This document shows, in pieces, positions 1 through 11,362 of a stretch of 64,000 nt of DNA (positions within the stretch are counted from its first letter, which is position 1; each line of letters starts with the position of its first letter). The position numbers were made by a program, and so were the translations under genes. A model generated the notes under the pieces. The model did not search any database, was not told where the DNA came from, and saw nothing but the letters and a program-made list of their open reading frames with translations. The DNA comes from Bondarzewia mesenterica (lineage: Eukaryota > Basidiomycota > Agaricomycetes > Russulales > Bondarzewiaceae), in assembly GCA_004802705.1 (NCBI GenBank), contig SGPL01000076.1, positions 1 to 64,000 of the forward strand, written 5' to 3'.

Positions 1-1052
1 TGACCGTCTCAGCACCACTGCGGACTCCGACAAACTTGCCATCCGCATCAATCACGATCTCGTCAATCTGCTTGTCAAGCATGTATGTACCGCCATAGAT
101 GGCAGAAAGACGAGCGAAGGATTGAGGAAGCTCTCCCAGGCCGTACAGCGGGTATATGTAAGGAGACTTGCCGTAGCGAGCCATCGAGGATGTGTACAGA
201 ACGATGCGTTCATATGTAGGGCGAGCGGATTTGTTGATGTATCTGAGATCCATGAATGCAAGCGTCGCATAAGAGCTGGGAAAGTGCTCACTCATCATCC
301 AGGTAAAGGGCCATTGCATGTCCGATGAAGTCCTGGGTGCCAGGTTCCAATCCGAACTTCTCGTAGATGCTCTTCATGCTGTCCTTATCAAGGTCGACTC
401 CTACGAGGGAGAGGATCATCGATTAAGGTCACAACAGTCAGGAGGGTGTCCATACCTTGGTGGGTAGCAGGATCCTCATCCTTCCAACCTTGCAAGAACT
501 CAAAGAACTTTTTTGGCTCTGCGCTTCTCAAAGAGGCCCATCAGAGGACTCTTGACCGCCTCCATTTCGGTACTAGGAACTTTGGAGATCCTGCCATCGC
601 GGTACACGTAGCTGCCTGCGATCTGCTTGAATTCAAGATAGCGCGTGACGTCGGTATGGACGAGAATCTTGGTGAGCTCCCCAGACGCGATGATGAACTT
701 GGGGATGAGATCAACAGCGTAATCTCTGTCGCGACCAAGGTTGGTGGGCGGGGCCTGATCGTTACGGAACTTACGGTAGAGCTGTCGATAGCGTGTCAAC
801 GTTAAATGACAATCGAAATGGGAAAGAAAGGAATATATTATATTACCTGGGTCAAGTTGAGACTCGCGCTGTCACCACCATAGTAGTCATTTCTGTCCAT
901 GTGAAGGACCTTCTTGCCCTCAACCGAGAGTAGACCGGACAGAATGCACTCGGTCAACCCAGTACCCAGAACGATGACCTGCCGTTGAGAGTGATCAGAC
1001 ATTGATCATGAGGATGTTGCGGAGCATCGCTCACATCGTACTCTTCATCCAT
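1..1052 (-). CDS. GDI1: Rab GDP-dissociation inhibitor (3' end outside window)
   Basis: Rab GDI extracts GDP-bound prenylated Rab GTPases from membranes and recycles them through the cytosol. Exons are about 1052-1035, 978-847, 781-456, 400-292 and 242-1; the gene runs off the left edge. The spliced N-terminus [21 protein letters not shown] is the classic GDI/REP dinucleotide-fold start, followed by the conserved [12 protein letters not shown] segment and by RSVGRDY-like text ([15 protein letters not shown]). An early in-frame stop arises because the A run at 509-514 has one base too many: removing one A restores [15 protein letters not shown], which is the family sequence. I read this as a sequence error or a very recent mutation, because GDI is essential. 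Family assignment is secure; the integrity of the gene is the only doubt. Confidence 0.93.
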
Positions 1053-1406
1053 GGTAGAATTGAACGAATGCTGGTTTAGCCGTGAAGAGGGATGTAAGTG
1101 ATGATGGAGGAGCAGACACGCTGGTACCCACTGCGCTGGTTGTTAAACCGTAACGCGAAGCTATAACTATCGATTCGGCTTCCGCACGTGGTGGTGGCTG
1201 GGCTGGATATCCGCTAAATACAGCGTACTTTACTTTACAGTTTACACGGACAACAACACCGCAAAAATTACAGACAGATTCTATAACTCATTTCAATATC
1301 TAGAAATCACATCCACATGCTCTACATCAGGTCAGAAAACGGATGAATGGTCACAACTTGAACGAAACGGCACCAAGTTTGACAACTTTCAGGATCGGAA
1401 CTTAAC
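1053..1406. other. Intergenic: GDI1 promoter side and 3' flank of the Myb-like gene
   Basis: No ORF with family resemblance. It must carry the GDI1 promoter (GDI1 starts at 1052 on the minus strand) and the 3' UTR of the upstream minus-strand gene. Confidence 0.5.
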
Positions 1407-3304
1407 CTACCAGATACGCCATCTTTGCAGCGCAGAGCTGCCATCAACCTTGGGCCGCTTTGCACCAGGTGTGCTGTCTCCTTGATCTTCGAAGTGAGCT
1501 TTCCTTTTGGTAGAGCTCTCAGCTTGAGCAGATTGCTGCTGAGCCAACCGCTTTTCTCTCCGTTTCGCATACTTCCTAGCGCGTTTCAAGATGTCTGAAG
1601 TATTTACCATGAACGCAGGTTATCACATGCTGATAAAAACTGACGCACTCTTTTCATGTCTGTGATAATATGCAGGCCATGCCCTTTCCGTACGTTGAGG
1701 TAACTAGGGAGGGCGCGATAGCGTCAGTCTCCATCAGCGAATGCATCGCTCAATTCCAATATTATCCAGCGTACCTCAAGGTGGACTCTAAACCACCTAT
1801 CCCTATATAGCATATCGCCCCAGTTGGGTATACACGAAATACACTTGCTCAGCATACGTGTGTCAGTGGCAGTGAATGAAGATCCCGCTTCACCCATCAC
1901 ACCGTCGTCATCTGTCGACTCCAGGCCATCTTCATCAATATCGGAAGAAGCGTGCTCAGATGAACCGGAGGATTCATCGTCGTTAAGCTCTGATTCAGCC
2001 TTTATATCCACCCCAGAATCGTCGACGTCGCTAACGTGAAATTTGCGAAGAGGTCTGCCTCTCCCTGCCGCGTACACTTCCTCCGCAAGAGCGATGGTCG
2101 TGAAAAGCGAAAACCACGATCCTTCACTATGGTGGGAGGCCTTGTCATGCGTCGTCAGCGCGTTGTTTCCAAATTCCAGCGAGAAATGCAGAGAAAAAGG
2201 CCCACCTTCTCGGCTAATTTGCTACAAATTTGAGCTTTTCTCAGCGTCGGATCGCATTTCAATGCCCACATCACGAATTTGATAAAGTAGTCCTTGTCTT
2301 CTGCTGTGAAGGCATTTCGATTACCGTACCTCCCAGGTGCAAGTATCTCGATCACAGCGGGTGGTGATGGTTCGCGGGTAGGACAGTCGGGAATAATGAC
2401 TGGGCCAGACGTACGTTTGCTGTTGGTTGTAGATGGGTGGACAGAGGTAGATTGACTAGTGATGGTTCGTTTTCGGGAAACCGGCGTTAAAGAAGGTGTA
2501 CTGGGTATCTGCGTCTCAAGATACGAGACCCTACGCTGGTTTAGGACTCCAGCAATCGAGCCAGAGCCGGTGTGAGTCTGACGGCCCATGCGCTGCGTGG
2601 TTGCGGAAGTTGGCAATGGTCGGCTTGCCAAAGTCGCGCCGGGTGCCTGGTGCGAGGAGGACGGTGAGGCCACATTACTTGCGGGCTTTTTTGCACTTTT
2701 CATATGACCGTCTGATAAAATGGAGACAAGACCGTTGATGCGATGGACATTCTCCAGATAAAAGTCCTTCCAGATAGCGGCTGGATAATTATTTACCTGA
2801 ACAGACGCGTGAGATTTTCATCTAGGACAATGGATAGACCCAAGGACTTGCCCCATCCAAACTTTCGATGGCCTGCCTATAACTGAGGCCCTTGCCTGAA
2901 GACGCATGGAGAGCATTGACTAGTAGGTCCTCGTCCTTGGGGGACCGCCCAACAGGTGTCGATGGATTTTGTGGCTGGCCATTCATCCCTGTCATTGGCA
3001 CTCCATTGGGCAAGCGGCTCGATGATGGCGTAGGTTGCTGGGCCTGCTGCTGCCCAGCTCCATTCCAGTACGCATTCGCCTGTGATTGCGCGAGATAAGA
3101 CGGGAATGGGAAGGCGAGCATCGCAAGAGCCTGGGCTGTCTGAAGCGCATGGGCCTGAGCCTGAGTATTTTGTGGAAATACTCCTTGGACCTGGTTCTGT
3201 TGGAAAGGCAGATGATTGGCCATAGCTGTATTTGCAAGAGGAACATTTCCTTGAGCTAGAGCAGGAGCAGGACCAATGTTGTTGGTCTGGTTGGGGGGAT
3301 CCAT
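1407..3304 (-). CDS. Myb/SANT-like (Rap1-type) nuclear protein, hypothetical
   Basis: Five exons: 3304-2852, 2796-2206, 2140-1775, 1703-1649 and 1594-1407. I chose the ATG at 3304 (MDPPNQTNN). The first 150 residues are rich in Gln, Pro, Ala and Asn. A middle section contains a helical module ending in LAEKASHHSEGSWFSLF, the HH-x-SW signature of Rap1/Myb-type domains in fungal proteins. Then come an acidic Ser/Asp/Glu stretch, a second Trp-containing helix set (RWFRVHLELPQRTERAWPAY) and a basic tail (RARKYAKRREKRLAQ) likely to act as a nuclear signal. A DNA- or chromatin-binding role is inferred; no BRCT domain is visible, so I do not call it Rap1. Intron 1 uses a GC donor. A further small 3' exon beyond 1407 cannot be excluded. 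Confidence 0.7.
2797..2851 (-). other. GC-AG intron
   Basis: Donor GCAAGT, acceptor TTCAG, 55 nt. Using it joins ESLDG to VNNYPAAIWKDFYLEN in frame; no GT donor nearby keeps the frame open. Confidence 0.65.
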
Positions 3305-3488
3305 AGCGATCAATCATGAGGCGACGCGCTCCAGCTGTCTCATTTGCTACGAGTCACGGGATGGCATTTATGTAAAACGGATCGGCAGTATCGGACACCG
3401 CTTCCCCGCGGGGTACTATTAGTAGCCCCAGGCAGTACAAAAGGTACCTCACCTACGACTTCGGATTTACACTCTCTGGAATTCCCCC
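3305..3488. promoter_or_regulatory. Divergent promoter region, Myb-like gene / MMSDH
   Basis: The 184 bp between two start codons on opposite strands must hold both promoters. No individual element identified. Confidence 0.5.
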
Positions 3489-5938
3489 ATGTCGTCCTCT
3501 CGCATCTCTCGTCTTCCCGCTCTGAGATTTCGCTCTTATTCGACGGCGCGGCCACCTTTGGCAGGTTTGAGCGCCACTGCTCGCTCAAAGGCAGAGCAAA
3601 TCTCGAAGGATTGGAAAGGGACCAGTGCATCCGGGGGAAATACGAAGAATTATATTGGTGGGGAGTTTGTCGAGAGCAAGGCCAACCAATGGATTGACGT
3701 TCTTGATCCGGTCCGTCTCACTTATCACATACGAACCGCAAACACACCCCTGACTCGTATTCTGTCAGTCCACTCAAACATTACTCACTAGGGTGCCCGA
3801 GACAACGTCCACCGAGTTCGAACAAGCGGTTGACGCAGCTTCCCAAGCCTTCAAGACATGGAGCAATACTAGTGTGTTGACGCGTCAAAGATTTGTTCTG
3901 GAGTACGCCTGGTTTCTCGTGCTTGAGCACTTATAGCTGGCTGACCTCCCGGTAAAGGCTGCAGCGTCTCATCCGTCACCATTCCGATGCTTTGGCGGCA
4001 AGCATTGTTCTCGAGCAGGGCAAGACATTACCAGGTAAGCAAGAGCGTTAAGATCTCCCTCGAATCTTTTGATCATGGGCTGCTCTTGTAGATGCACACG
4101 GCGACATCCTCCGAGGCCTTCAGGTCGTCGAGCACGCTGCTAGTGCACCATCTTTGCTTCTCGGTGAAAAGATTGAAGGTACATATCCCGTTGTGCCATC
4201 TCAACATCGTCGCTTATATCTTAACTCTCGACAGTCAGCAAAGATATGGATACCGAAGTGCGCAAAGTTCCTCTGGGTGTCACTGCTGCGTGAGTTTTTT
4301 CTATAGTTTGCTCGGGCCATTATACTAATATCCTGATGTAGTATCGCACCGTTCAATTTTCCTGCGTGAGCATCTTTTCTTTTCTGAATCATTGACATCG
4401 CTGATTCTCACGTTGCGTAAATCATCAGCATGATTCCCCTCTGGTCAATTCCCATGGCCACTGTGACGGGCAACACACTTATATTGAAACCCTCAGAGCG
4501 TGACCCAGGTGCCGCTATGATTATTGCGGAGCTTTGCCAACGTGCGGGTCTCCCTGCGGGCGTTGTAAACGTCGTGCATGGTACTGTGCCAACTGTGAAC
4601 GCACTATGTGATCATCCTGCCATTCGGGCCATCAGCTTCGTGGGCGGAGATCGTGCCGGAAAACATATCTACGATCGGTATGTGGTATTGTGGATCTGAG
4701 GACAAAGTCGTGTTGAGTATGTCAAATTTTAGCGGGACCCAGAACGGCAAACGCGTTCAGTCTAACATGGGTGCCAAGAATCATGCTGTCATCATGCCGG
4801 ACGGTACGTTGCGACCGAATTTTGCGCAGTACTCTAATTCTTACTCCAACTCGTATTTTTAGCCAATAAGAACCATGCTCTCAACGCCATTGCTGGCGCC
4901 GCCTTCGGAGGTGTGTCATTTGATCCTCTTGGACCAATTGCCTCAATCTCATTAGAGGCATGAATAGCTGCGGGCCAACGGTGCATGGCTCTCTCCGTTG
5001 CGGTCCTCGTCGGGGATGCACAGGCTTGGCTGCCCGAGTTGCTCCAGCTCGCCCAAAAACTTAAGGTCAACGGCGGTTTTGAGAAGCACACTGATATGTA
5101 AGTTGCTCCATCTGTTGTTCTCATTATCTCGTGCTTGAACGGGATACGACGTTGGACTACGTCGTGATAGCGGACCGGTCATCTCGCCTGCTGCCAAGAA
5201 GCGTATCCACAGCTTGATCGAGTCTGCGGAAAACGAAGCAGCCACGATCCATCTTGATGGCCGGCATGTCAAAGTCTCAGGCTACGAACATGGCAACTTT
5301 ATCGGTCCTACCGTCATCGAGGCCAGCACCGAAATGAGATGCTACAAGTGTGTCTCTTACCTTAATCTTCGCCGCCTTACCGTGACCTCTGACTGGGGCG
5401 TAGAGAGGAGATCTTCGGCCCTGTCTTGATTGTCTTGCGAGCAAACACTCTGGACGAGGCCATTGAAGTGATCAACTCGAATCGCTATGGAAATGGCACT
5501 GCTATCTTCACGCAGTCGGGCGCGACCGCTCGCAAGTTCGAGCACGACGTCAACGTTGGTCAGATTGGGATCAATGTTCCGATTCCCGTGCCTCTCCCCA
5601 TGTTCTCGTGGAGTGGAAATAAGGTGAGTTGGCAATACTCTCGTGCTTCGCGATTGATGGTTGAAACGGACGACTTTCAGGCAAGCGCGTTAGGTGATCT
5701 TGGCTTCTATGGGAAGAGGTATGTCTGGCATCTTGGGTGAAAGTGTGCCTGTTTTTGACCGACATGTATTATAGCGCAATCGAGTTCTACACACAGAAGA
5801 AGGTACGTTTGGGAAGATTTCGAAATGTTAACTTTGGATATCATGTTGATTTTAATTCATCAGACTACGACGAGTCTTTGGAAGTCGGAGGATGCTATCG
5901 CAACGAAAGCGTCCGTTAACATGCCGACGCACCATTAG
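3489..5938 (+). CDS. Methylmalonate-semialdehyde dehydrogenase (acylating), mitochondrial
   Basis: ALDH6-family enzyme that converts malonate- or methylmalonate-semialdehyde to acetyl- or propionyl-CoA in valine and beta-alanine catabolism. The N-terminus ([22 protein letters not shown]) is a basic, Ser-rich mitochondrial presequence. Conserved landmarks in order: [74 protein letters not shown] with the catalytic Cys, [31 protein letters not shown] and the C-terminal [11 protein letters not shown]. Length after splicing is near the family norm of about 530 residues. About a dozen introns. The first intron is 3711-3768 (acceptor GTCAG), giving [16 protein letters not shown]. The gene appears intact. 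Family is certain; exact ends of some small exons are my own reading. Confidence 0.95.
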
Positions 5939-6132
5939 TGCCCCATTCATATGAGTAACGCAATGCATGAGAAGGAATCATGGCTATCTTTGGGCGCCTT
6001 GCATTTGTATTGTATCTTAAAAGCAGAATTGGACTAAATTGAATCCGATACATCATGGAGCTTTCACGAAGATGAAAGAACAGCTTGCATCCGTTTCTCT
6101 AATAATCCTCTCCTCCTCAAGTCAGTAATGCA

Positions 6133-7647
6133 CTATAATGGCTGTATGGATTCTTTCCACAAATCAATGACATGCCAAGAGGGAGACTGTTCTTGCATGT
6201 CCTCCAGACGAAGACCTTCAACACATCTCACAATTCGTGCGTACGCCATCGGCGCTATCCGTCGCACTTCCTCATCGTCAGCTCTGGGTCGCAAGGATAA
6301 AATTGAAAACGCATGCGCGGGACTTCCTCCATCGATATCACAGGCAGCAGCATGCCATCGCGAATCCACCATATGACTTAGTGTTTCATAGACCATAGCT
6401 GCGTAGGCGTGATGCTCATTCATCGAGATCGAGATTCCCAACCAATCAATCCCTATATGCGCGAGTCGTGGATTTGGATTGCTGACCGGCCGGTCGATGC
6501 CGTTGGTGGTTGAAGTCATGGGAAGGGTGCCCGTTTGCAGCATGACGGGCAAAGTAGGCCAGCCATACCGGGGACCAAATGATCCGGTCATACGTGTCAA
6601 GTTTGGCAGGCACTTGAGCATCTCTATACCTCTGGCATCCGATAGGGGGAAATCATGAATCCACAAATGCTCGAGGGAATCGGAGAAGTGAGAAATAAAT
6701 CTTAGAAAAGAGTCGTCGGTGGACGAGATGGACAGATGCAAGGTCCGCAACTTCGGTAAAATCAGATGAGTCAAGCAATTGAGCACGAGAACTTCCGTGG
6801 CTGCCGCCGTGTAATTGTCAGTCAAATCAATCGTCATTTCCAGACTTCGGAGCTTGGGGAGGAGAGCGAAGGTCGACGAAGTTCTGATGACCCCAGATTA
6901 GAAAAGCCTGGTATAGTGGAAGCGAAGATCCTCCAAATTGATGCAATGGGACAAGCGTTCAATGAACTGATCGACATTCAGCGTCGCTGGATCATTGATC
7001 GGACGCCACGGGGCACCAGCACTGATACATAAGCAAGTAAGCTGTGACCAGAGCAATAACCATTTCTCGAAACAAGGGTGCACAATTGTTGCACGACGCA
7101 GTCGAGGAACAGACTGCAGAATAGTGATTTCCCGCGTAGAGTTTCTGGAAACCCCATCACTGATATAGAAGACCTCAAGGAGCGGCAGGGGTAGACCCTC
7201 GATGAAGACGGAGGAAATGCCACAGGAGATGTAGGGAGCATTGATTCCAACATTGACCCATCGGCTGGAATGCGCACACAAGGTGCGCATGCATGTGATG
7301 ATAAAGGCGTCCTCTGCCCCACCCGGGTCTGACTGAGACCACCCAACGAAGTATACCGACGAGAGATCTAAATTAAAGGACAATGGCACAAGTTGCGAGA
7401 GAGACAGCCATGTCTTCAAAGCAGCAAGATAAGCTTCTTCTTGACTGCTGCTGTCTCGGGGAGGTGCCAGACAAAGATACGACCATAGAAGGGGCGTTGA
7501 CAATGCCAACGCTCGCCACCACCGATTGATGCGAGTAAAGAGGATAGGTGCACGACTGGGGTGCACGGCTCCATCGTTTGTGACACATGATATGAAGATT
7601 TTCGATAGGATTTCTGGAGGTCAGGTCCGGCCAGTCACCGCATCCAT
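6133..7647 (-). pseudogene. F-box/LRR-like gene with two in-frame stops
   Basis: One continuous minus-strand frame reads from an ATG at 7647 to a stop at 6133. It begins with an F-box core (PPEILSKIFISCV, then INRWWRALALSTPLLW) and continues with leucine-rich text such as LPLLEVFYISDG, LEDLRFHYTRLF, LLPKLRSLEM and LPNLTRM, the usual pattern of large F-box families in mushrooms. The frame is broken by TGA at 7621-7623, just before the F-box, and by TAA at 6898-6900. No GT-AG pair of sensible length removes either. F-box proteins normally link targets to SCF ubiquitin ligases; this copy is probably dead, unless the upstream start lies in an exon I cannot see. Confidence 0.72.
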
Positions 7648-7983
7648 GCTAAGTCACAAGTAACTTAGTACTGAAAGATGTTAATGTTAGATACCGTTCT
7701 TATGAGTCCGGGAGAAACTGGAGTGCGCACCAGGCTGAAGTGAGCTGTTGATACGTTTTACAAGCAGTCGCGGAGCTTGGCAAGAGCTTGGAGATGTAAT
7801 AACTTATTTAAATTGATTTTAACTTAAGAATCGGTATTTGAGCTCCGAACTAACCTTCGGTGTCCGCGACACGAGAGAAAAACATATCATTGTTGTAGAA
7901 TCAACAGGTATATGCAATACAAAACACACAGCAGATCGAGGCAAACCGTTAGAGGGACGAAATTTCCTTGTGCAATCAGAATC
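7648..7983. other. Intergenic, AT-rich
   Basis: AT-rich stretch around 7795-7835; no coding signal seen. Lies upstream of the broken F-box gene and downstream of the phosphatase gene. Confidence 0.4.
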
Positions 7984-8659
7984 CTATAAATGAGATGTGG
8001 TATTACCATTGCTCTCAGCCCGTTTCCCAACCACGGCGTCCAAAAATGCTTCTGACAATTTCTCGCAGTGGTGGAAGGTGGCCTCAAAGTTTTTCTGCGA
8101 GCCAAAAATAAGAAGATGCGCACTGTTTGTGATCACTTCCGGAAAACTCACGATGCCGCCGTAGTAAGGATCGTCGATGGGCTTGCCATCCGTATACGAG
8201 CCCCATAGCTTGACGTCTGCGGTCGCGTTACCTGGTTTGAACCGAAGAAGGCTGCGCAGGTTGGACTCGTCCGCTGCGAGGATATAATCAAATTTCCGAT
8301 AGTCCTCAGTTTGGAATTGCCGCGCCTCGTGCGACATGGGGACGCCGAACTGCGATATCATGGTGCACAGCAACTGGTCAAGAGATGGATGTGAGGTTGA
8401 AGAGACGGTTTGGTACCTTCTTGCAGGTCGCTGTCGCGCTAAAGAAGCACATGAATGAGCCTTTGTGTTTGAACTCTTCAGAGCTTGGGCATGGTACTCA
8501 CCGCTCGTCAGGCTCCTCGCCGACATGGTATCCTGCCGTCCCCGCGCTATCGACAGTGATATTGATGCCACGCTCAGAAGCGGTGTGTAATAGGACTGCC
8601 TCGCCAATAGGTGAGCGACAGATATTACCGAGACAGACAATCAGGACGCTAAGTGTCAT
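7984..8659 (-). CDS. Low-molecular-weight protein tyrosine phosphatase
   Basis: Cytosolic Cys-dependent phosphatase of the LMW-PTP family. Four exons: 8659-8502, 8438-8417 (only 22 nt), 8349-8152 and 8094-7984. The P-loop is at the very start, CLGNICRSP, matching C-x5-R-S. Then come DSAGTAGYHVGEEPDERATATCKKFGVPMSHEARQF once spliced, FDYILAADESNLRSL and the acid-loop region DDPYYGGI, containing the general-acid Asp. Length (about 160 residues) fits the family. The C-terminus adds a short polar tail (GNTTSHL). Its start faces the SH3BGR-like gene 307 bp away. Confidence 0.93.
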
Positions 8660-8966
8660 TTCGTTGAAGAGATCTCGAGGATGTGCTGGGTATGAGAGNT
8701 CGCGCGTAACGAGTGNCTTCTCTAGTANTNNTAAAATCTACTTATANANGCGCCGAAACAAATNNGAGACNCGCAGTGTTTGATGAAGATTGTTTATATA
8801 CAAACATGAGTTTCCAGTGAATGAGATGGCGATGCGAGGATGAAGTGCAGAAGTGAATGATCGCAGATTCGTAAAGCCAGATCTATAGCACGGAAGTCGT
8901 CCATAAAAGGAAATTGCTAATTAACGACAACACGCGGGCCTCCATCTTACATACCGCTCACATAGC
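8660..8966. promoter_or_regulatory. Divergent promoter region, LMW-PTP / SH3BGR-like
   Basis: 307 bp between opposed start codons. It contains a cluster of N bases (8699-8771), so motif calls are unsafe here. Confidence 0.4.
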
Positions 8967-10031
8967 ATGCCATCGCCTCCAATCCAGCTGTTCCTCACCA
9001 CGATAGCCTCCCAGCCCGCTTTAAGACAGCGCCAAGGTAACTTNAATGTCTCTTAAAAGTTGGAAGCATTCAAACCTAAACCGGACCCATGCACATGCAT
9101 CCACTCGTGACAATGCAGAGTACCTCCTCCGCATACTGCAAGCAAAGAATATATCATTTATATCGTATGATCTGGCATCAGATGAGGACGCAAAGAGGCT
9201 GTGGAAGCGCAAGGCGCCACTAGGTGCGCATGATAATTGATGACCCTCCTGTCCCATTGAGTATTCATGAAGCATGCTCGACAGACAAGCAGCAATTGCC
9301 CGGTATTCTCGTGGGCGGAAAGTTTCCAGGCGTACGTCTTTCCAGTTGTTCCGTGATTGCGGNTGTATGCAATGCTGATGGATGTCTGCATCAGACATTT
9401 ACAGACTTGTGTGTCTTAATCTCCGTTTGAAGTGTCATCTGAATGGCAGTGCTCACACTGCCTCGTCTCCAGCGAAGANGCCGTTGAATTCGACGAGTTA
9501 ACTACTTTCCTCCGACTGAATGACCCTTACAACCCCGCCGTGGAAGAAGAACGCCCCTTGTTGCGTGCCCAACCGATAGGCGTTCCCGGCGCATCATCGC
9601 CGTCACAGATGGCAAAGCCGGAGCATAAGGCGTCTTTCAACATNAGTCCATCGCCCTCCCCTCTGCGCGGCAAACCCTCTAAAGCGGATATCAGGAAGCG
9701 CAACGAGCAAGAATTTGATGTAGGCCAGGACCTCGTTGGATACGGGTTGCAAGGTGTGAAGGTCACGCAAGATGATCTGTTGCAGCTCGTGGAAGATCTT
9801 GGGTTAGAGGGGGATGAAGCCGGTGATTTGGTCAAGGGTCTGAGCGAGATGACGGTGAAGGATCAGAAGAAAGTAGANGGTAAGGAGGATACTGAGGGAA
9901 AGGGGAAATTACACATNAAGAACTCGGAGGCNNTCAGCACGAAGGCAAAGACCGCGGAAGTTGAAGCAGTGAAGGTTACAGACTCACCTGCACNGGGGAA
10001 GGCAATAAAGAAGGACGACATCGCAGCTTGA
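8967..10031 (+). CDS. SH3BGR/glutaredoxin-like fold protein with acidic C-terminal extension
   Basis: Starts at ATG 8967 with MPSPPIQLFLTTIASQ. Joining exons across introns near 9020-9119, 9228-9290, 9332-9395 and 9410-9472 gives a thioredoxin-fold module typical of SH3-binding Glu-rich proteins: an N-terminal beta strand, EYLLRILQAKNISFISYDLASDEDAKRLWKRKAP, LPGILVGGKFPGTF and DEAVEFDELTTFLRL. It lacks a CxxC redox pair, as is usual in this family. The last 170 residues are low-complexity, with Ser/Pro/Lys/Glu repeats and a charged helical segment (DDLLQLVEDLGLEGDEAGDLVKGL). Function unknown; presumably a cytosolic adaptor. Several N bases fall inside the coding sequence. Confidence 0.82.
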
Positions 10032-10242
10032 TATCATTGCTTCTAGCGTCGATACCTTGGGTTTTGTCATGGTTTTGGGTGTACACATAGTATAAGAATG
10101 TACAATCGGACAAATTTAGGTGGATATATTGTAAGAGAAGCCTGCAGGACATATACATAGGCGCTACATAACACGAACATAAGGAACANGAAGATCCATA
10201 CCTATACAGCGCNTGACGAAGCAAGGGCATGGTATCAGAANA

Positions 10243-11362
10243 TCAGAGCTTGGTCATAGGCATTCTGACTTCGAGGCCTCCATCAACGGTGATGGTAGCT
10301 CCAGTGACGAAGGCNCCCGCACGGCTGGCCAAGAAAAGTGCTGTGCCCGCGACATCTTCGGGTGTACCNATGCGGGAGAGCGGGACCGTGTCAATGATGA
10401 CATCTTTGAGCGTAGCAAGAGTGAACGCCATCACTTGTGTGATTTAGAGCACTCAGGTGAGAAATATACCGACGGAGGGTAAACCGTGNCAAAAATNCGT
10501 ACTCTTGCTCTCAAATGGTCCGCATGCGATTGTGTTGCTCGTGATGCCTTCCACACCCAACCGACCNGCNAGATGCCGGCTGAGGTGGTGCAGTGCAGCC
10601 TTGGATGATGAATAGGCGTAGGTCTCGTGNTTTGGGACGCCCAACCCTTCCACTGAACCGATCTGAATGANAANATCAATCNCATNCCNTGCATGAGAAA
10701 GGTACAGGATACGACTTACATTGATGATACGCGCCGGGTCATTGTAAGACTGACCCGTTTTACCCCCTTGCTGAGCCGCCGCTTGGAGGAGAGGCAGGCA
10801 CTTCTGCGTAAGGGTAAATACGCGTTGCACATTCAGCATCATGACCTTNGTAAAGCTTTCATCCTACAGGATAAATGATGAGCNCCGACACGCNCAGAAC
10901 ACGTTGCGGNACAGACGCCAGAACAACCGTCCACGACGCACGCACCGGATACTCGTCGATGNCCGCGCCCCANGTGGCACCCGCATTGTTCACGAGCACA
11001 TGCAGTACTTTCTCGCGTTTCGATATTTCTTCGACGAGTCGCTCGACTTCAGAGAGCTTTTGAATGTCGGCCGGGATGGCTATGCACTTGCCCGGACCCA
11101 ACGCGTCCAGCTCGTCCGCGGTGCTCTTGCAGTCTTTCGCAGAGCGCGCGCTGATGTACACCCTCGCTCCGTTCTTCACNAAGCCAGTGGCGATCTGGTT
11201 NGCATNCGCANGGTCAGCNACAAAGTTACTTGTGTGCGCCCGACNCNTANGTGTAATGGGGACGTCACGACGTACCATCTTGCCAATGCCCCTGCTCCCA
11301 CCGGTCACCANGACCACCTTCCCCTTCACGCTGAACAAGCTTNCNGCNTTGAACGAGCTCAT
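10243..11362 (-). CDS. Short-chain dehydrogenase/reductase (classical SDR)
   Basis: NAD(P)-dependent oxidoreductase with Rossmann fold. Starts at ATG 11362. The cofactor motif TGGSRGIGKM sits near residue 20, followed after an intron by IATGFVKNGARVYISAR (an Arg suggesting NADP preference), IPADIQKLSEVERLV, VLVNNAGA, the catalytic Tyr/Lys motif YAYSSSKAALHHLSRH and the C-terminal PLSRxGTPEDVAGTALFLASRA-FVTG-TITVDGG. This pattern is closest to 3-oxoacyl-reductase-like or RhlG-like SDRs; the substrate cannot be inferred. It is convergent with the SH3BGR-like gene (about 210 bp between stops). Ambiguous bases hide some residues and splice sites near 10480-10720. Confidence 0.88.

Noticed and set aside
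3711..3810. Unusual 28-nt intron or frameshift near the first MMSDH junction
   Set aside because: Acceptor GTCAG at 3768 gives [16 protein letters not shown] in frame with a normal 58-nt intron, so no anomaly is needed.
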